From: Neurospora tetraspora
Lineage: Eukaryota; Ascomycota; Sordariomycetes; Sordariales; Sordariaceae
Length of the DNA stretch: 64,000 nt
Direction of reading: 5' to 3'
NCBI RefSeq assembly: GCF_033439725.1
Contig: NW_026944383.1
Span: 5,022,001 to 5,086,000 of the forward strand
The translations under genes and the position numbers were made by a program. Below the pieces are notes generated by a model. The model ran no database searches and was not told the origin of the DNA. It saw only the letters and a program-made list of their open reading frames with translations. Positions 36,229-48,000 of this stretch are shown piece after piece. How positions within the stretch are numbered: position 1 is the stretch's first letter; every line of letters begins with the position of its first letter.

Positions 36229-37485
36229 GGCGACTATGGTTCCGTGGACATTGGCGTACGTGTCCGGCGGATGGAGGTGGTGTGGTGTAAGGTGTTGTAC
36301 TTGGAGGAATTGGAGTGCGCTTCACAGTGTAACTGCATCACTGGCGCCGACAATGAATTTCTGAAAGCTCTTATCGGGCTTATCAGTCGATCGGCTAGTG
36401 GGTCCTAGCGGGGAGCTGTCCCCACTTGGGGTAATGTCCAAACTCAGGTCCCGTTCCTTGACGATTCCACGGCATCCTTGGCAGCGCTCTTGGCGGTCTC
36501 TTCAGTGGCTTGCTTGTCTGTAACACGGAATTTCGCCCCAACATGACAGCCCAGAAGCTCGGCATTCTTCAACATCCGGATCACCTATCTTGATGATAGT
36601 TCTTTAGGAGAGGTCGTGGTGAGTGGACAAAGTTCTCTAGAGTCGTGGATGGCGGAGTGAGGCAGCAAGGCGAATGCATGTCATCATTCTCATCACCCTC
36701 CCCGTTTGACATTTCATTAGTTCATTTTATTTAAGGGGCTGCCCGGACATCCATCATATCCGTGGTGCCGCGTATAACAAATGTTGGGCTAAGAAAGGAT
36801 TTTGCAGATTTTGTCATGGAAGCATTACTAACCGGCAGTCCAAAGTTCTCATCACCCATACACACATCATTGTCTTGTTGTCTCTTGTTTTGGTTGATAA
36901 GGGGGTAATACGGAATACCTTACGTTACAACTGTGTTCGTCCGCGATACATGCCAAGCCCAACCCTGACACGCCTCAACGGCACAACTCCAGCTTTCCAC
37001 TTCTCTCACTGAGAGTCCCGTTGCCGCTGTTGCGTTGGGATCTCGATATCACCGGCTTAATCCGGGGACGGGAAAGCTCACGTTGCGGCAGGGAACCTCG
37101 GCGCCCCTTGTGTCGGCCTTCAACCACGGGAACCTGGATCGGTCCGTTACAGTTACAGTCCTGAGACCACGTACCTGACTATAGAGACGACGGAAGTACC
37201 TGCTGAATCCGTCGCATGTAACCATGGCAGCCCTCAGTAAGCATGACTAGCCTCCTCCCTCTTGTCAGATTCAGTTATCATATCCCTTCCACTCCTTCAC
37301 TTCCAACCAATATCTCCAACTCATCACTCCTTCACTCCAAAACCCGACTATGAACGTCCGTCCTGCTGTGCATGACGTTGCTGCATCTTGTCTACCGGCA
37401 CTCCCGGCATTATGGAATGGACCTTTCCTCCATCGCTCTGATTCTGCCTTGAAATTCTCTATTATTCGTGTTCCTTTAAGCTGAT
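36229..37485. promoter_or_regulatory. Divergent promoter region, pop1 / NT-C2 gene
   Basis: A 1.26-kb spacer without coding potential. No definite promoter element could be placed. Confidence 0.4.
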
Positions 37486-39879
37486 ATGGTTCACATTCCT
37501 TTAGTCGGCAAGGGTAAAAAGGTTCGTATTCATCCATTCCCCTCTCGTTACCTACAGGAACACAGTACTAATACCTTTGATCTAGCCCAAGTTCGAACTA
37601 CACCTCAAGGCATGTCGTCCTCACCATGATCCTCACTTCAGGTCGTCGTCTAACTGGAGCCCTAGATCTATGACTTGAACAATGTACCACTTGTCTCAGG
37701 AGGGTCCCTCATAAAATGGCACTTGCCACACAGCATTCACTCGAGGGACCGCGGCACGACGCAGAAATGCCCCATTGCCAACCACCGAGTTGAGTACAAC
37801 TACTCAAAGGTCATCCCTATCCGCATTGCTGTCGACCGTAGCAACAACCTCACGGAATGCCCGATCGAGTTTGAGGTTCTGCAGCTGTTCAACACCAATG
37901 GCACAGTGAACGGCAACGGTCCGGCTCCTGTCCGGGAAGAGAAAACCACCCTAGGTGTCGTCCGCCTCAACCTAGCCGAGTATGTCGAGGAGAGCGAATC
38001 CATCCTCCGGGATGGTCTTGGGGCCGGAATCAGTCCGTTTCTCGGTTCTCCGGGTGGTCCAGCAGCTGTCGATTTCCGGTTCGGACACAGCCGTAAACCC
38101 AGCTCACTAAATGCGGTAACACCAGCACCCAACAGCCCCCAGTATCTACGGCCTGATGCGGAAGAAAAGGAGCAGGAACGTCCCATGACGGCCATGACTA
38201 CCAAGACCTTCGCCTCGACAGCCACGGTAACCCCGGCAGAGGACGTCCAAGACGGCGTGGTGCGTCGCTACCTGATGCAGGACAGCAAGATCAACTCGAC
38301 CCTCAAGATGAGCATCCTGATGATCCAAGTCGAAGGAGAGCGCAACTTCATCGCCCCACCGCTCAAGACCGCTCCCGTTTTCGGCGGCATCGCCGGACTC
38401 ATGGCAGGCGACGTGCTGGACCCCAACGCCGACGCCCACAACGCCGCCCGCAACCACCACCAAGCCGCGGCCGACCTGGCGCTGGGCCAGTTACCCAGTC
38501 TCAGCCACAAGTCGCGGGACGTGTTCGAGTTGCAGGACTGCTACCGTCGGGTTCTGGCTGCCAGCTGGGAATCGCAGCCGGGCGAGCTAACAGCCGATCA
38601 GTGCATCGAGGACATCTTCTCGGGCGGCGACGGGTTTCGGACGGACATGTCTTCAGCAGCGAACACCCCTTCCCCCATCTCGCGCGGTCGCGGGGGGTAC
38701 AGCAACAACGCCAACAGCTTCGGAGGAGACCGGGACGGCGGATTACGTGCGGGAGGACACAGGAAGAAGCACAGTTTCGGAGGAGGAGGAGGACACGGAC
38801 ACCACTTCCGCTCCGCCTCGGGCCAGTACTACCGCGACCAGCGCGACAAGCTCGCGGCCGCCATCTCCATAGGACTGGGTGGCGTGCCGGTACCGGTGCC
38901 TACGACTCCCGGGGGACCGAACAACTCCAACACCTACCGCACCCCGAGCGCCGGTTCTTCCCGATCGCGCCACCTCCGCCGCCGCGACGAGCCCACCAGC
39001 GGCTCGGCCTCTGGAGACGAAGACAGCGGTAGCAACAGAGATAACACCCTCCGCCCACAGACCGCTGCCGCCCCAACAACATCATCAACAACCCAGACAC
39101 AAGGAAGCATGGCGCGCATAAGACAGCACATCCGCCACCACAGCAGCGGAACGAGTAATGATAAGAGCAGTTTTCGAACCGTGATGGCTGAACAGCAAGA
39201 CCAACAGGCCCAGGCCCCCGCCGAAGGAGGAAATGCCGCCGACAAAGATAAAGATAACTGGTACAACATCAACAACTACGGTTTCACCCGCGGAGCCGGA
39301 GCAGCAGACGAAGCCAATAACCTCAAAAACCTACTGAACAGCCTCAACAACAGCAATGGTTACAACAACCGCCCCGCCACCTCGGCTTCTACCATGAATG
39401 TCGATACAATCAACACCTCCCTAAACAACGGCCTCTCCCCCGCTTTTCGGGACCTGGGCAAGATGTTATCCTCCGCTGCTCCCGTTGTGCCTTCCACTGC
39501 CACTGCCCCAGCCGCCCACGGCCACGGCCACGGCCACGGCCACGGCTACTTGAACTCCCCTTATCAATTCCCCTATCATCAATTCCAGGACGCTGCTGCT
39601 TCCATGGGGGTGGTGATCACGGATGTTGGAGAGAATAACAGTTATGAGAGAATGGATTTCGGAGGAGGAAGACGGGATAGGAGTGATAGTCTGGCTAGTC
39701 TGGACACTTTAACGTTGGGTAGTGAGGCGGGAAGTGGAAGTGGAAGAAGTGGAAGTGGTAGGGGAGGAGGGGGAAGGTATGGTGGTGGTTATGGAGGAGG
39801 GTATAAAAAGGCGAGAGAGGTGGATGAGTTTGAAGTTAGGGAGGATTTGGTTGCTTGGACTATACCGGCTAGGGGGTAG
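37486..39879 (+). CDS. NT-C2 (EEIG1/EHBP1 N-terminal) domain protein
   Basis: Three exons: 37486-37521, 37586-37609 and 37666-39879, 757 aa. Exon 2 is a 24-nt microexon (PKFELHLK). The intron after it (37610-37665) must use a GC donor (AAG|GCATGT) because the nearby GT gives an immediate stop; the branch CTAAC and acceptor CCTAG are good. The joined N-terminus reads FELHLKIYDLNNVPLVSG with WHLP following, the first strands of an NT-C2 domain. That domain continues through TTLGVVRLNLAEYVEE and DSKINSTLKMSILMIQVEGE. NT-C2 proteins are membrane-associated adaptors in endocytosis and organelle positioning. The last 450 residues are low-complexity Ser/Gly/Asn/His, including an HGHGHGHGHGH run. The exact role is unknown. 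Confidence 0.82.
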
Positions 39880-40245
39880 TAGGTTTGGTTGTCAAGGGGA
39901 GAAGGGGGATGGAGAGTTGTGGACTCGAGGGTCGATGGTTGGTGGGATAGATAGCTGTTTCTTTTTATTTGTATCTTCTCTTCGTACTTTCCTTTGTAGC
40001 GTGGAGTTTGTAATAATAGATGGTTTTGGCTTTCTCATTGCCAAGTTTTGCGTCTCGTAGTTTTGACATATTGATAGCTTTGTTATATCACTAGGAGAAT
40101 ATGTACTAATCCTCCACCACCTACGCCTCACACATGAACAACATGATGACAGTAAAGCAAAATGGAACGCCCTGATAACCGCGACCCTTTCAACAGCAGG
40201 CCCGGACTAGCCACCTTCAACCATAACCGCCTTCCCATCCACCCC
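39880..40245. other. Intergenic between convergent genes
   Basis: 366 bp shared by the 3' ends of the NT-C2 and SH3 genes. Nothing else seen. Confidence 0.5.
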
Positions 40246-41365
40246 TTAAAAGATGGAATTAACCAAATTAGCGCCCATCGTAGCCCCCGCTCCAAACACC
40301 GCCGCATTTCCAAACTTCTTTCCAATACTCTTCCCATGTTTCTCAAACTTGTTCTCCTCCTTCTCTCCCTGCGGCGGCGCATTAGGATCATAGACCTGTC
40401 CCTGTGGTGCTCCTGGTGGGGGCGCCATATACCCTCCACCATACGTCGGCTGTCTATACCCAGGCCCACCAGCACCATACCCTCCCACACCGGGATATCC
40501 TCCAGATTTCTCGCTGTGTTGACCCTCCCATGCACCAGTACTCTGCACAGGCGCCGCCTCCACCTCCACATAACTCTTAGGAAAGATACCCTCCTGTTCA
40601 GTGCGCACGCACCGCCCCATCCACCAGTCGGCATTCATGTACTCGTAGACATGGATCTTGTCGCCTTTATCGAAGCTGCAGTCGCGCGCGTCCGAGGCGT
40701 CGTATTTGTACAGGGCTTTGCAGTGGGCTATGATGGGCTTGCTTGGTGGTGCCGCGGGCGCTGGTGTTGGTGGTTGGGAGCGGCCCGGCAAGGGGGGAGG
40801 GGGAGCGCTGCTGTTGCCGGTAGATTGGGAGTATGAAGGGGGTGCTGCGGCCGGAGCTGGAGCTGGAGCTGGGGAGGGGCTGCGGTTGTTTAGGGAGAGG
40901 TTGGAAAAGGCGTTGGCGGCTGTGGTGACGGCTGGAGGAGGGTTCTGTTGGAAGCGCGCGGCGATGGAGCTGACGCCGCCGCCGCCGCCGGTGGCATGAG
41001 GTTGGGCGGCAGCGGCGGGGGCGACGTGTGCGGGAGCAGCACGCGGAGCTGGGACCGGGGTGGAGGATGTGCTGGAGAGACTGGCTTCGGCGGGGAGGAG
41101 GGAGGTGATGCTGTCGAAGGCGTCGTCGGTTATGATGCCCTTCTCGAGAAGGGATTCTAGTTCCTGTTTTGGGGGGAGGCGGGGTGTTAGTGACCGAATA
41201 GAAGGTAAGGGAGACGAAGGACGTTCTGCCCGCCCTTCCGGCGATGAAGGGAAGGATGCCGAAGAGACACGAGTAATAGAAAGGTATGAACAATGCCCTT
41301 ACATTCTTGATGAGACGCAGAGACCGGTTGGTCTCGATGATGCGCTGGCGGTCTACTGACACCAT
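40246..41365 (-). CDS. SH3 protein of the Lsb1/Pin3 family
   Basis: Two exons on the minus strand, 41365-41303 and 41163-40246, 326 aa; the 139-bp intron has a GTAAGG donor. The N-terminus (NRSLRLIKNELESLLEKG, then ITDDAFDSI) matches the helical N-terminal part of yeast Lsb1/Lsb2. After an Ala/Pro-rich linker comes one SH3 domain: CKALYKYDASDARDCSFDKG, then DWWMGRC and GIFPKSYVE. A Gly/Tyr/Pro-rich tail ends in KKFGNAAVFGAGATMGANLV. Yeast Lsb1 and Lsb2 bind the actin nucleation promoter Las17/WASP at endocytic sites; the same is inferred here. Longer than the yeast proteins (about 215-241 aa) because of the linkers. Confidence 0.87.
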
Positions 41366-42277
41366 GGCTGTGGTTTGAGGTCTCTGGCGAGAGACGAGAG
41401 TCGGTTACTTCGTCGGTGTGAATGATGCTGCTCTCCGGGCAAGCAAACAATCGAACAGTTTCTTTGCCGCAGGTATAATAGACTTTGTTGTAAGTCGAAT
41501 CGAGATGGGCAGGCAGGTTCGGAAATTGTACGATGGAGTCGGTTGTAATAAGTCAGATAAGGATGGATCGATGATAAAGGTGGACGACGGGACGGGAGGA
41601 TGAAAGTGGAAGATGACGGGAGGGAGTGGCGCAGACCGACAACCACAGCTGACGCAACAGGCGGGAAAGACCACCTGCATGGCGGGGGGCAGTGCTGTTG
41701 GGGGCAACTCGGCACCACTAAAACCGCTCCCAGAACCCCGCCAATCCGCCAAGTTTGTCTGCTGCCCGTGGACTCCCGTCGGTACGCAAGAGTTGTCCGG
41801 CGATCCGTCCACCACCGCAGATCACGAACCGCCTTGTAAACATCACCAGACTAAGTCTAGATTTCGTCGGCGAAGCTTTTGTTAAAGAAGATCATTACTT
41901 TAATCGGCTGTCTATTGAGGGAAGCCATTGATAGCAAGTTCCTTTTTGTCTCAGATTGATCAACCTTCGAGTCTATCTAATCGTACAGTTTGCGCTCTGG
42001 CTACATCCATCCATTTGCTAGGGTTAGGGTCATGAAAAGGGGTGTTCCTCGTCGACGTCGACGTCGACGTTCACGCCATCAACAACTCCAAGATCAGAAA
42101 AGATCCCAGATAAAACCTAGGTCTAGTCCCTTGATTCCCATACATGTAAACTCCATCATTTGGCTGACATCCTTCATTTTTACTGACCGAAATCTCGTCC
42201 ATTGAGCAAGTGTTCAAGCAAATAATCTTCCTCCTCCAACACAATCATTCTCCTCAAGAGTCCTCATCCTAGGACGT
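41366..42277. other. Intergenic
   Basis: About 0.9 kb without a supported gene. It contains a short GTCGAC repeat (about 42052-42071). Confidence 0.5.
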
Positions 42278-43870
42278 TTAAGGATGTCTCCCCAACTCTC
42301 TCATCAACTCCCTTAAAGCCGGCACAGCCATCCTGACATCCGGCAGAATCTCCTCCAAGTTGCTGAAAGCCGTGCAATGCTCCTCCAGCTTCTTCAACAC
42401 TCTCGCATCTGACCGATCCCAGTCCTCTGGGCTCAGCTGCTTGGCCGTGTTGGCAATGATCGTCCGCCACCCGTTAGGGATGAAGGAGAGGTGTTTGTCA
42501 ATCAGCTCATTAGCCGACTTGGTTCGGCGGCTCGGTTGGAAGCGGGAAGGGATTGACTGGGAGGAGAGGTCGATGTCGTTGTCGTTGGGAATGCTTTGAA
42601 TGGAGCTCGAGGAGGTGGAGCGGCGGTGGGTTGAGCGTGACTTGGACTTGGTCACGGATTGTGAATCGTCGCGGACGCGGAAGCTCGCGTCGAGACTGGG
42701 ACGGGGACTGCGGCTGCGAGATGTCGTTGTTGCTCCCGTACCTTGAGAATGTCTTCCTGGACGGAGAGAAAACTGGGAGGTAGAGCCTCTCTTCGCGGAG
42801 GCTGTCGATTCCGAGCAGTTTTCATCGTCGCTATCGGATGCCAGAAGGATAATACCATTACTGTGTGCGCGAAATTTCGGATAGGGAATCGTAGGCTCGG
42901 AGTCGGCGATGTGTGTATTTCGAAGACTGGCCACACTCTGTTGTCCTCTGTTAGCTGGTCGAGTGGTCAAGTCCAAGCCGCTTACCACCGAGCCCGGGGT
43001 TCCAGTTTGACCGAGTCCCTTTGTGCTGGGAGCATTTGTGTTCTTGTCGACCTGAGAACTGAACGGCACCAGCGCGGAGGACGTGTAATTCTGCACGTTC
43101 TCCTCCCGAGAAGTCGGCCCCCTCATGCTCATCGGACTCAACTCAAACGCTTCCAAAGCAGCCCAATCTTCAGTTGTCGGCTGACTATCCTTCCGTATGT
43201 GTCCACGGCTTCTCGTCTTTGTGATGGTGCCGTTGTTTTGGTTGATGCTGTCGAAGGCGTCTGCAGTGAACCTCTCCTCAACACTTTCTCGGGCACGCCC
43301 CTTCTTCAACTCCTCGATTTCAGTCTGCATCTTGCGAATCACCCCCCACAGCTCCTCTCTCATCTTCTCCTCAGCCTGCTGTCTCTTCAAGTTCTCCTCC
43401 CTCATCTTCGCCAGTTCTTCCTCAATACACAGGCACTTTGTCTGGAACGGCTCGATCGAATCGCGGTAGATAAGATCTACTCGATGAGCAACCGCTTTGT
43501 ACTGAGTATCAGCAAGATCCTTGATCTTTTGCTCGACCTTGGCCTTGACCTCCCGGGTAATTTTTTGATCCATACTGACAGTCAAGTCAGCATTTAAGTG
43601 CGATGGGGTGAGCGCTGGAGACGGGGGTTGAGCTGAAAGGCTCCTGTTTGCTAAATCACGAAGATGTCCCGGAACAGGATCCAGCCTGCGCGGTGTGGCC
43701 GAGGCCGAGGCGGCGTCAGCGGCAGACTCGCTGGAGTTGGCGAGGACCGGGAACATTTCCTGAAAGCGGGTATGAAGGCCAAGTAGGTCTCGTGAGAAGC
43801 CCTCGAGGTCGTGTCGTAGGAGCGACTCGGGGTTTTTGACTGGGTTGGTGGCTGGTGTTCGCGACATCAT
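42278..43870 (-). CDS. Unrecognised coiled-coil protein
   Basis: About 530 aa if read as one exon from the ATG at 43870; the frame stays open further upstream but only from a TTG. I do not recognise the family. Residues about 140-235 form a charged coiled coil (IEEELAKMREENLKRQQAEE, then KMREELWGVIRKMQTEIEEL). The middle is Ser/Arg-rich and probably disordered. The C-terminal 90 residues look folded (LSFIPNGWRTIIANTAKQLS, DWDRSDARVLKKLEEH). A 48-nt segment (42938-42985) has a full intron signature (GTAAGC donor, GCTAAC branch, AACAG acceptor) and is a multiple of three without a stop, so the mature protein may be 16 residues shorter. Confidence 0.7.
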   Translation of the reverse strand: MMSRTPATNPVKNPESLLRHDLEGFSRDLLGLHTRFQEMFPVLANSSESAADAASASATPRRLDPVPGHLRDLANRSLSAQPPSPALTPSHLNADLTVSMDQKITREVKAKVEQKIKDLADTQYKAVAHRVDLIYRDSIEPFQTKCLCIEEELAKMREENLKRQQAEEKMREELWGVIRKMQTEIEELKKGRARESVEERFTADAFDSINQNNGTITKTRSRGHIRKDSQPTTEDWAALEAFELSPMSMRGPTSREENVQNYTSSALVPFSSQVDKNTNAPSTKGLGQTGTPGSVVSGLDLTTRPANRGQQSVASLRNTHIADSEPTIPYPKFRAHSNGIILLASDSDDENCSESTASAKRGSTSQFSLRPGRHSQGTGATTTSRSRSPRPSLDASFRVRDDSQSVTKSKSRSTHRRSTSSSSIQSIPNDNDIDLSSQSIPSRFQPSRRTKSANELIDKHLSFIPNGWRTIIANTAKQLSPEDWDRSDARVLKKLEEHCTAFSNLEEILPDVRMAVPALRELMRELGRHP

Positions 43871-45081
43871 GAGTGAGCATGCGCGTGGCGGTTGTTGAAG
43901 TAAACTCTTGTCGCTGGAACTTGTCCTTGGAGATGCCTCGTGGCTTGAATACAAGCGTACTGCCTTGAGGGTCAGCTTTCTTCGATACAATATTGAAGAT
44001 CAAGAACGCGTGGTTTGGAGTTCATACCTCAATAATGTGAAATAAGGTTGATCTGATGAGCAGGTGAGAGGCGCGGAGCGACTTTGAGATATGCAGCTGG
44101 TGGAGTAAGAGGGTGTGAGCTGGAACGGTGAAGGGGAGTCAAGCAGGATATTATTGAGAAGCTCGTTGCCAGCGTTGCTTATCGAGTGTGGTAACCCGCT
44201 GTTGAAAACAACCTAGGTAGACAGGTTGGTGATGGATGAGGAAATAAGGAGAAAATGGGAGGTGGGGTTGGGGAGGAGTAACTCAGAGCAGATACTTCTC
44301 GAAAAGAGAAGGCGCGACCTGGCAAGCGAGACTTGGGGGCAAAAAAAGCCGAGTAAACACGTAGGAGGTGATATCAAAGTGACAAAGGCAGGATCATGAG
44401 AACAACAGCGGCCGCCTTCAACGAGGCCGGCCCGTACCTATCTCGCAACTGAGCAAGCGCGTAACAAAAAAGCGATCAGAAGAACAAAAGTGCAAAAAAA
44501 AAAAAAAAAAAAAATGTGGACTTACAGCTACCGGGTTCGAACGCGCAGCGTCCACGAGAGCCGGGGGAAGGAAGGGAAGGGGAGGGCGGGGGGCCGTTCA
44601 ACCGTGCCCGCCACTGCGCCATCCTACCAGCTTGCCACGGAAATATTGACACGGGAAGTAATACATATACCTTACTACAAGGGCTAGATTACGGGCTACC
44701 TGTATGTCCTTTGGGCCACAGGCCCAGGCACCAGGCCCAGTTGAACCTAGAGTTGGGATGGAAGACTTGACGGGGCGGGAGGGAAGCATGAAGTGGAAGG
44801 TGCCAAACACAGGGTGACATAAAGCATGGCAGCAGCAATGTTATCCTCCAAAAAGACAATCTGATTTCTCATCCACATAAACCACTACTACATGCTCGAG
44901 CAACCGGAAACTGAACTCGTAGCAATTAGCATACAAATAGTTCCAAGGCCGAAGAATAACAAATAGCCACAAAAACAAAACGCGTCGTCCCTCGTATAAT
45001 ATCCAAAGTTCACCATATTCATCCTCTCCTTAAACTCGACACCAATTCAAGGTCCATCCCCAACGACGCCCGATTACAGTA
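43871..45081. other. Intergenic
   Basis: About 1.2 kb: promoter of the coiled-coil gene and 3' side of the WSC gene. It includes a 21-A run (44494-44514) and a GGGAAGG tract near 44563-44592. A GGTTCGAAC string near 44530 recalls a tRNA T-arm, but no cloverleaf can be drawn. Confidence 0.5.
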
Positions 45082-48000
45082 TCAGGCTCCGTTGAGAAGC
45101 CAAGCAGGCACATCATTGGGGTCGACGACAGGAATAGCGCCCTCCTCATCGGGAACATCGATAATGGCAGCACCAACGCCGTCACCTCCCAAGTCGACTG
45201 CAGCATCGAGATTAATGATCGGGTCACCCCCCAAGTCGACTCCAGCATCGACATTAATGGTCGGGTCACCCCCCAAGTCGACTCCAGCATCGACATTAAT
45301 GGCCGGGTCTTCTGGTATAGCATCGATACCAACTTGACCATCGACATTAATGTCGATAGCAGGTACCTGGGGCGACTCAGGAGCCTCAGGCCCTTCAACC
45401 GTCGGAATCTCAGGAGCCTCAGGCCCTTCAACCGTCGGGATATCCACATCCTCAACATTGACCTCGAGATCATCCGTGTCAATAGACGGGATCTCAGGGA
45501 AATCCAGACCGTCCACGTCAATATCGGGGATGTCGAGGTCACCGACGTCAAGATCAATGTCACCGAGCGACTCGATAAGAGCATCGAGAGCGGCAAGTTC
45601 CGCGTCAATATCATCGTAGCCGGCATCCTCCTCAGGAGAGCCAGCCGGGGCTTCTTCACCATCAGTTGGAGGAGTGGGAGGATCGGTGGGACTAGGGGCA
45701 CTGGCGCTGTACGTGGTGTGGTGATTGCTTGAGCTGATACGCAGGCTGAAAGTGTCATTCCTAGAAGAACTGTAGTTGATCACTCCTGGGATGCTCAACT
45801 CTCTGGCCCCCTGGCTGTTCCAGAAGATGTCGAGGGTCGAGTCCTGGAGGAGACTGTCAAGCTGCGACTGCGTAAGGCCAACCTCTCCCGAGATGGGGAT
45901 CTCAAACTGCTCGGTGCTGTGGGACAGAGAGTCGGAGCTTTGGTCAAGCAGAGCCTGAAGGTGTCGCTGTGGCTGTCGCTCATGTCAAGAACTCCAGGAA
46001 TGTTGAGCACACGCTCACCTTCGCTGGTCCACTCGAGCTCAATGTTGGTGGATTCGAGAAGATGGTTCAGTTGCTCCTGGGTAAGAACAATCGAGCCTGC
46101 CACAGGAATCACAACGGCGGGCGGCGGGCTCGGGGGGGCAGGATGGGGAGGGTGACCACCGGGACCGCCAGGGCCGCCAGGGAAGCCGGGTGCTTGAGGG
46201 GAACCAGTTTCCTGGGGGGCGCCGGCACCATAGCCTTCAGAGCAAGGGAGCAAAGTGGTCTCGCCAACATACCAGTAGCCAATGATGGGGATGCAGCGAC
46301 CAGCATCCGGGGGCGGAGTAGGCGCGAAGATGTTAGCCGGAAGGGCGAGTGTCGCAATATCGCACACCTCCGCAGGGCCGTTTCCCGGAGGGAGCACACC
46401 GGTTGGGTGGGGGCCAATGTGGGCAACGTCCCTCGCTCGAAGGCGTCGAGTAGGTGCAGCAGTCATACGTGGCTGGGGACTGCTGCTAGTAGTCTTCTTA
46501 GGGAAGATGCTTCCAATCCCGTTGATTGAGTCGAAAATAGAGTTGAGGATGCCAGCAAAGTCCTTTGCCATTGATCACACCAGGACCGGATCCATCAGCA
46601 GCGGTGGTAAGCGCATCAGTAATGGCACCTGCAAGAGTGATCAGCGAGTCGGTATCAACAGGGCCAGGGACGGCGATATCGCTGGGGAGTGTGTTCAGGG
46701 CTGCAAGAACGGTGTTGGCTAGGCCGGCCAGCTCATCCAAGTTGACGGTCATCGGGGGTGTGGCCGGATCGGGGGCGCGAATGTTTCCAGGAATCAGGCT
46801 ACCGAGATCCAGTCCACCGAGAACATTCTGAAGACCCGGAACAGAGCTCAACAAACCGCCGAGGTTGAGATTGCTGAGCATATCAACGATGAAGGCATTT
46901 GAACCGATGGCAGCGCTGGCGGGGTTGGCTTGTGCAGCAGAAACCATATCGTCCATAGGATCGCTGGTAAGGGTCTCGAGATCCTGGATTTCATCATTGC
47001 TTGTAGCGACAGCACGAGTGGAGCCAGCTGGCCTGTGGTTGAAGAATGGGATGTTGTTGAACAGGTTGTCAATGTTCATGCCGAAAACCTTGTCGAAGGA
47101 GCTGAAGACATACTGTAAAGCTTGACCAAAGACCTTGTCAGTAATGGCGTCGAGATCGGTGGCGGGAGGGGTTGTTGGTGTGGTGCCAGTGCCAGAACCA
47201 CTACCACTACCGGAGCCGCTGCTGGTGCTGGTGCTGCTGGTGCTGGTGCTGGTGCTGGTGCTGGTGCTGGTGCTGGTGCTGGTGCTGGTGCTGCTGCTGC
47301 TGCTGCCACTGCCGGAGCCAGAACCGCTGCCGGAGCCTGAACCGCTGCCAGTCAATCTCCCGCCCCGGTTATCCGAGGAGCCTGAAACAGGGGAAGATAC
47401 TGCTACTTGTGCCTTGAGGTAGCACGGTGCGCCAATGGGGGTGTTTCCGGCAGGGCCATGCTGATAGATAAACCCAACACAGCCGGCGGTGGTGGAGCAA
47501 GCCGCAGCACATTGAGCGTAGCTGTCAACATAACGTGTGTCTAGGTCGCCACCGGGATATTCGATACCACACTCGACAAGGAAAGTTTGGTTTTGGGCAG
47601 TGAGAATGGAGTCCCCATTGTTATCCGGGCAATTGATTGGAGCTTCCTCGATTTCTGGACCTTGGCCTAATTTACAAACCGTTAGATACGAATCATGATG
47701 ATCGGAGGGAAGGCGTGAATGTCTTACGAGGTGAACAAGTGTACGTCGGAAATCCGGTACCAAGTTTCGCCCGGCGTTCCGAGAACACGCCGTTCGGGTT
47801 GTTCAGAGAATAGATAACCGGGCTATTTTGACCGCCACAAGCTTTAGTAGCATCACTTTTGCAAGGGACTCTGCAAGTTCCCATATTATCAAGATTACCG
47901 GGGGCGATAAAAGAGGTTGAGCAGTAACAGTCCCTGGTAGAATGTCGAGTTAGTATCTATCTGTCAGATGAGTTTAAAGGGCACTACTCACTGGCCGTTA

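Noticed and set aside
44515-44600. GGTTCGAAC string resembling a tRNA T-arm
   Set aside because: Flanking bases do not pair as a T stem on either strand and no other arm can be drawn.
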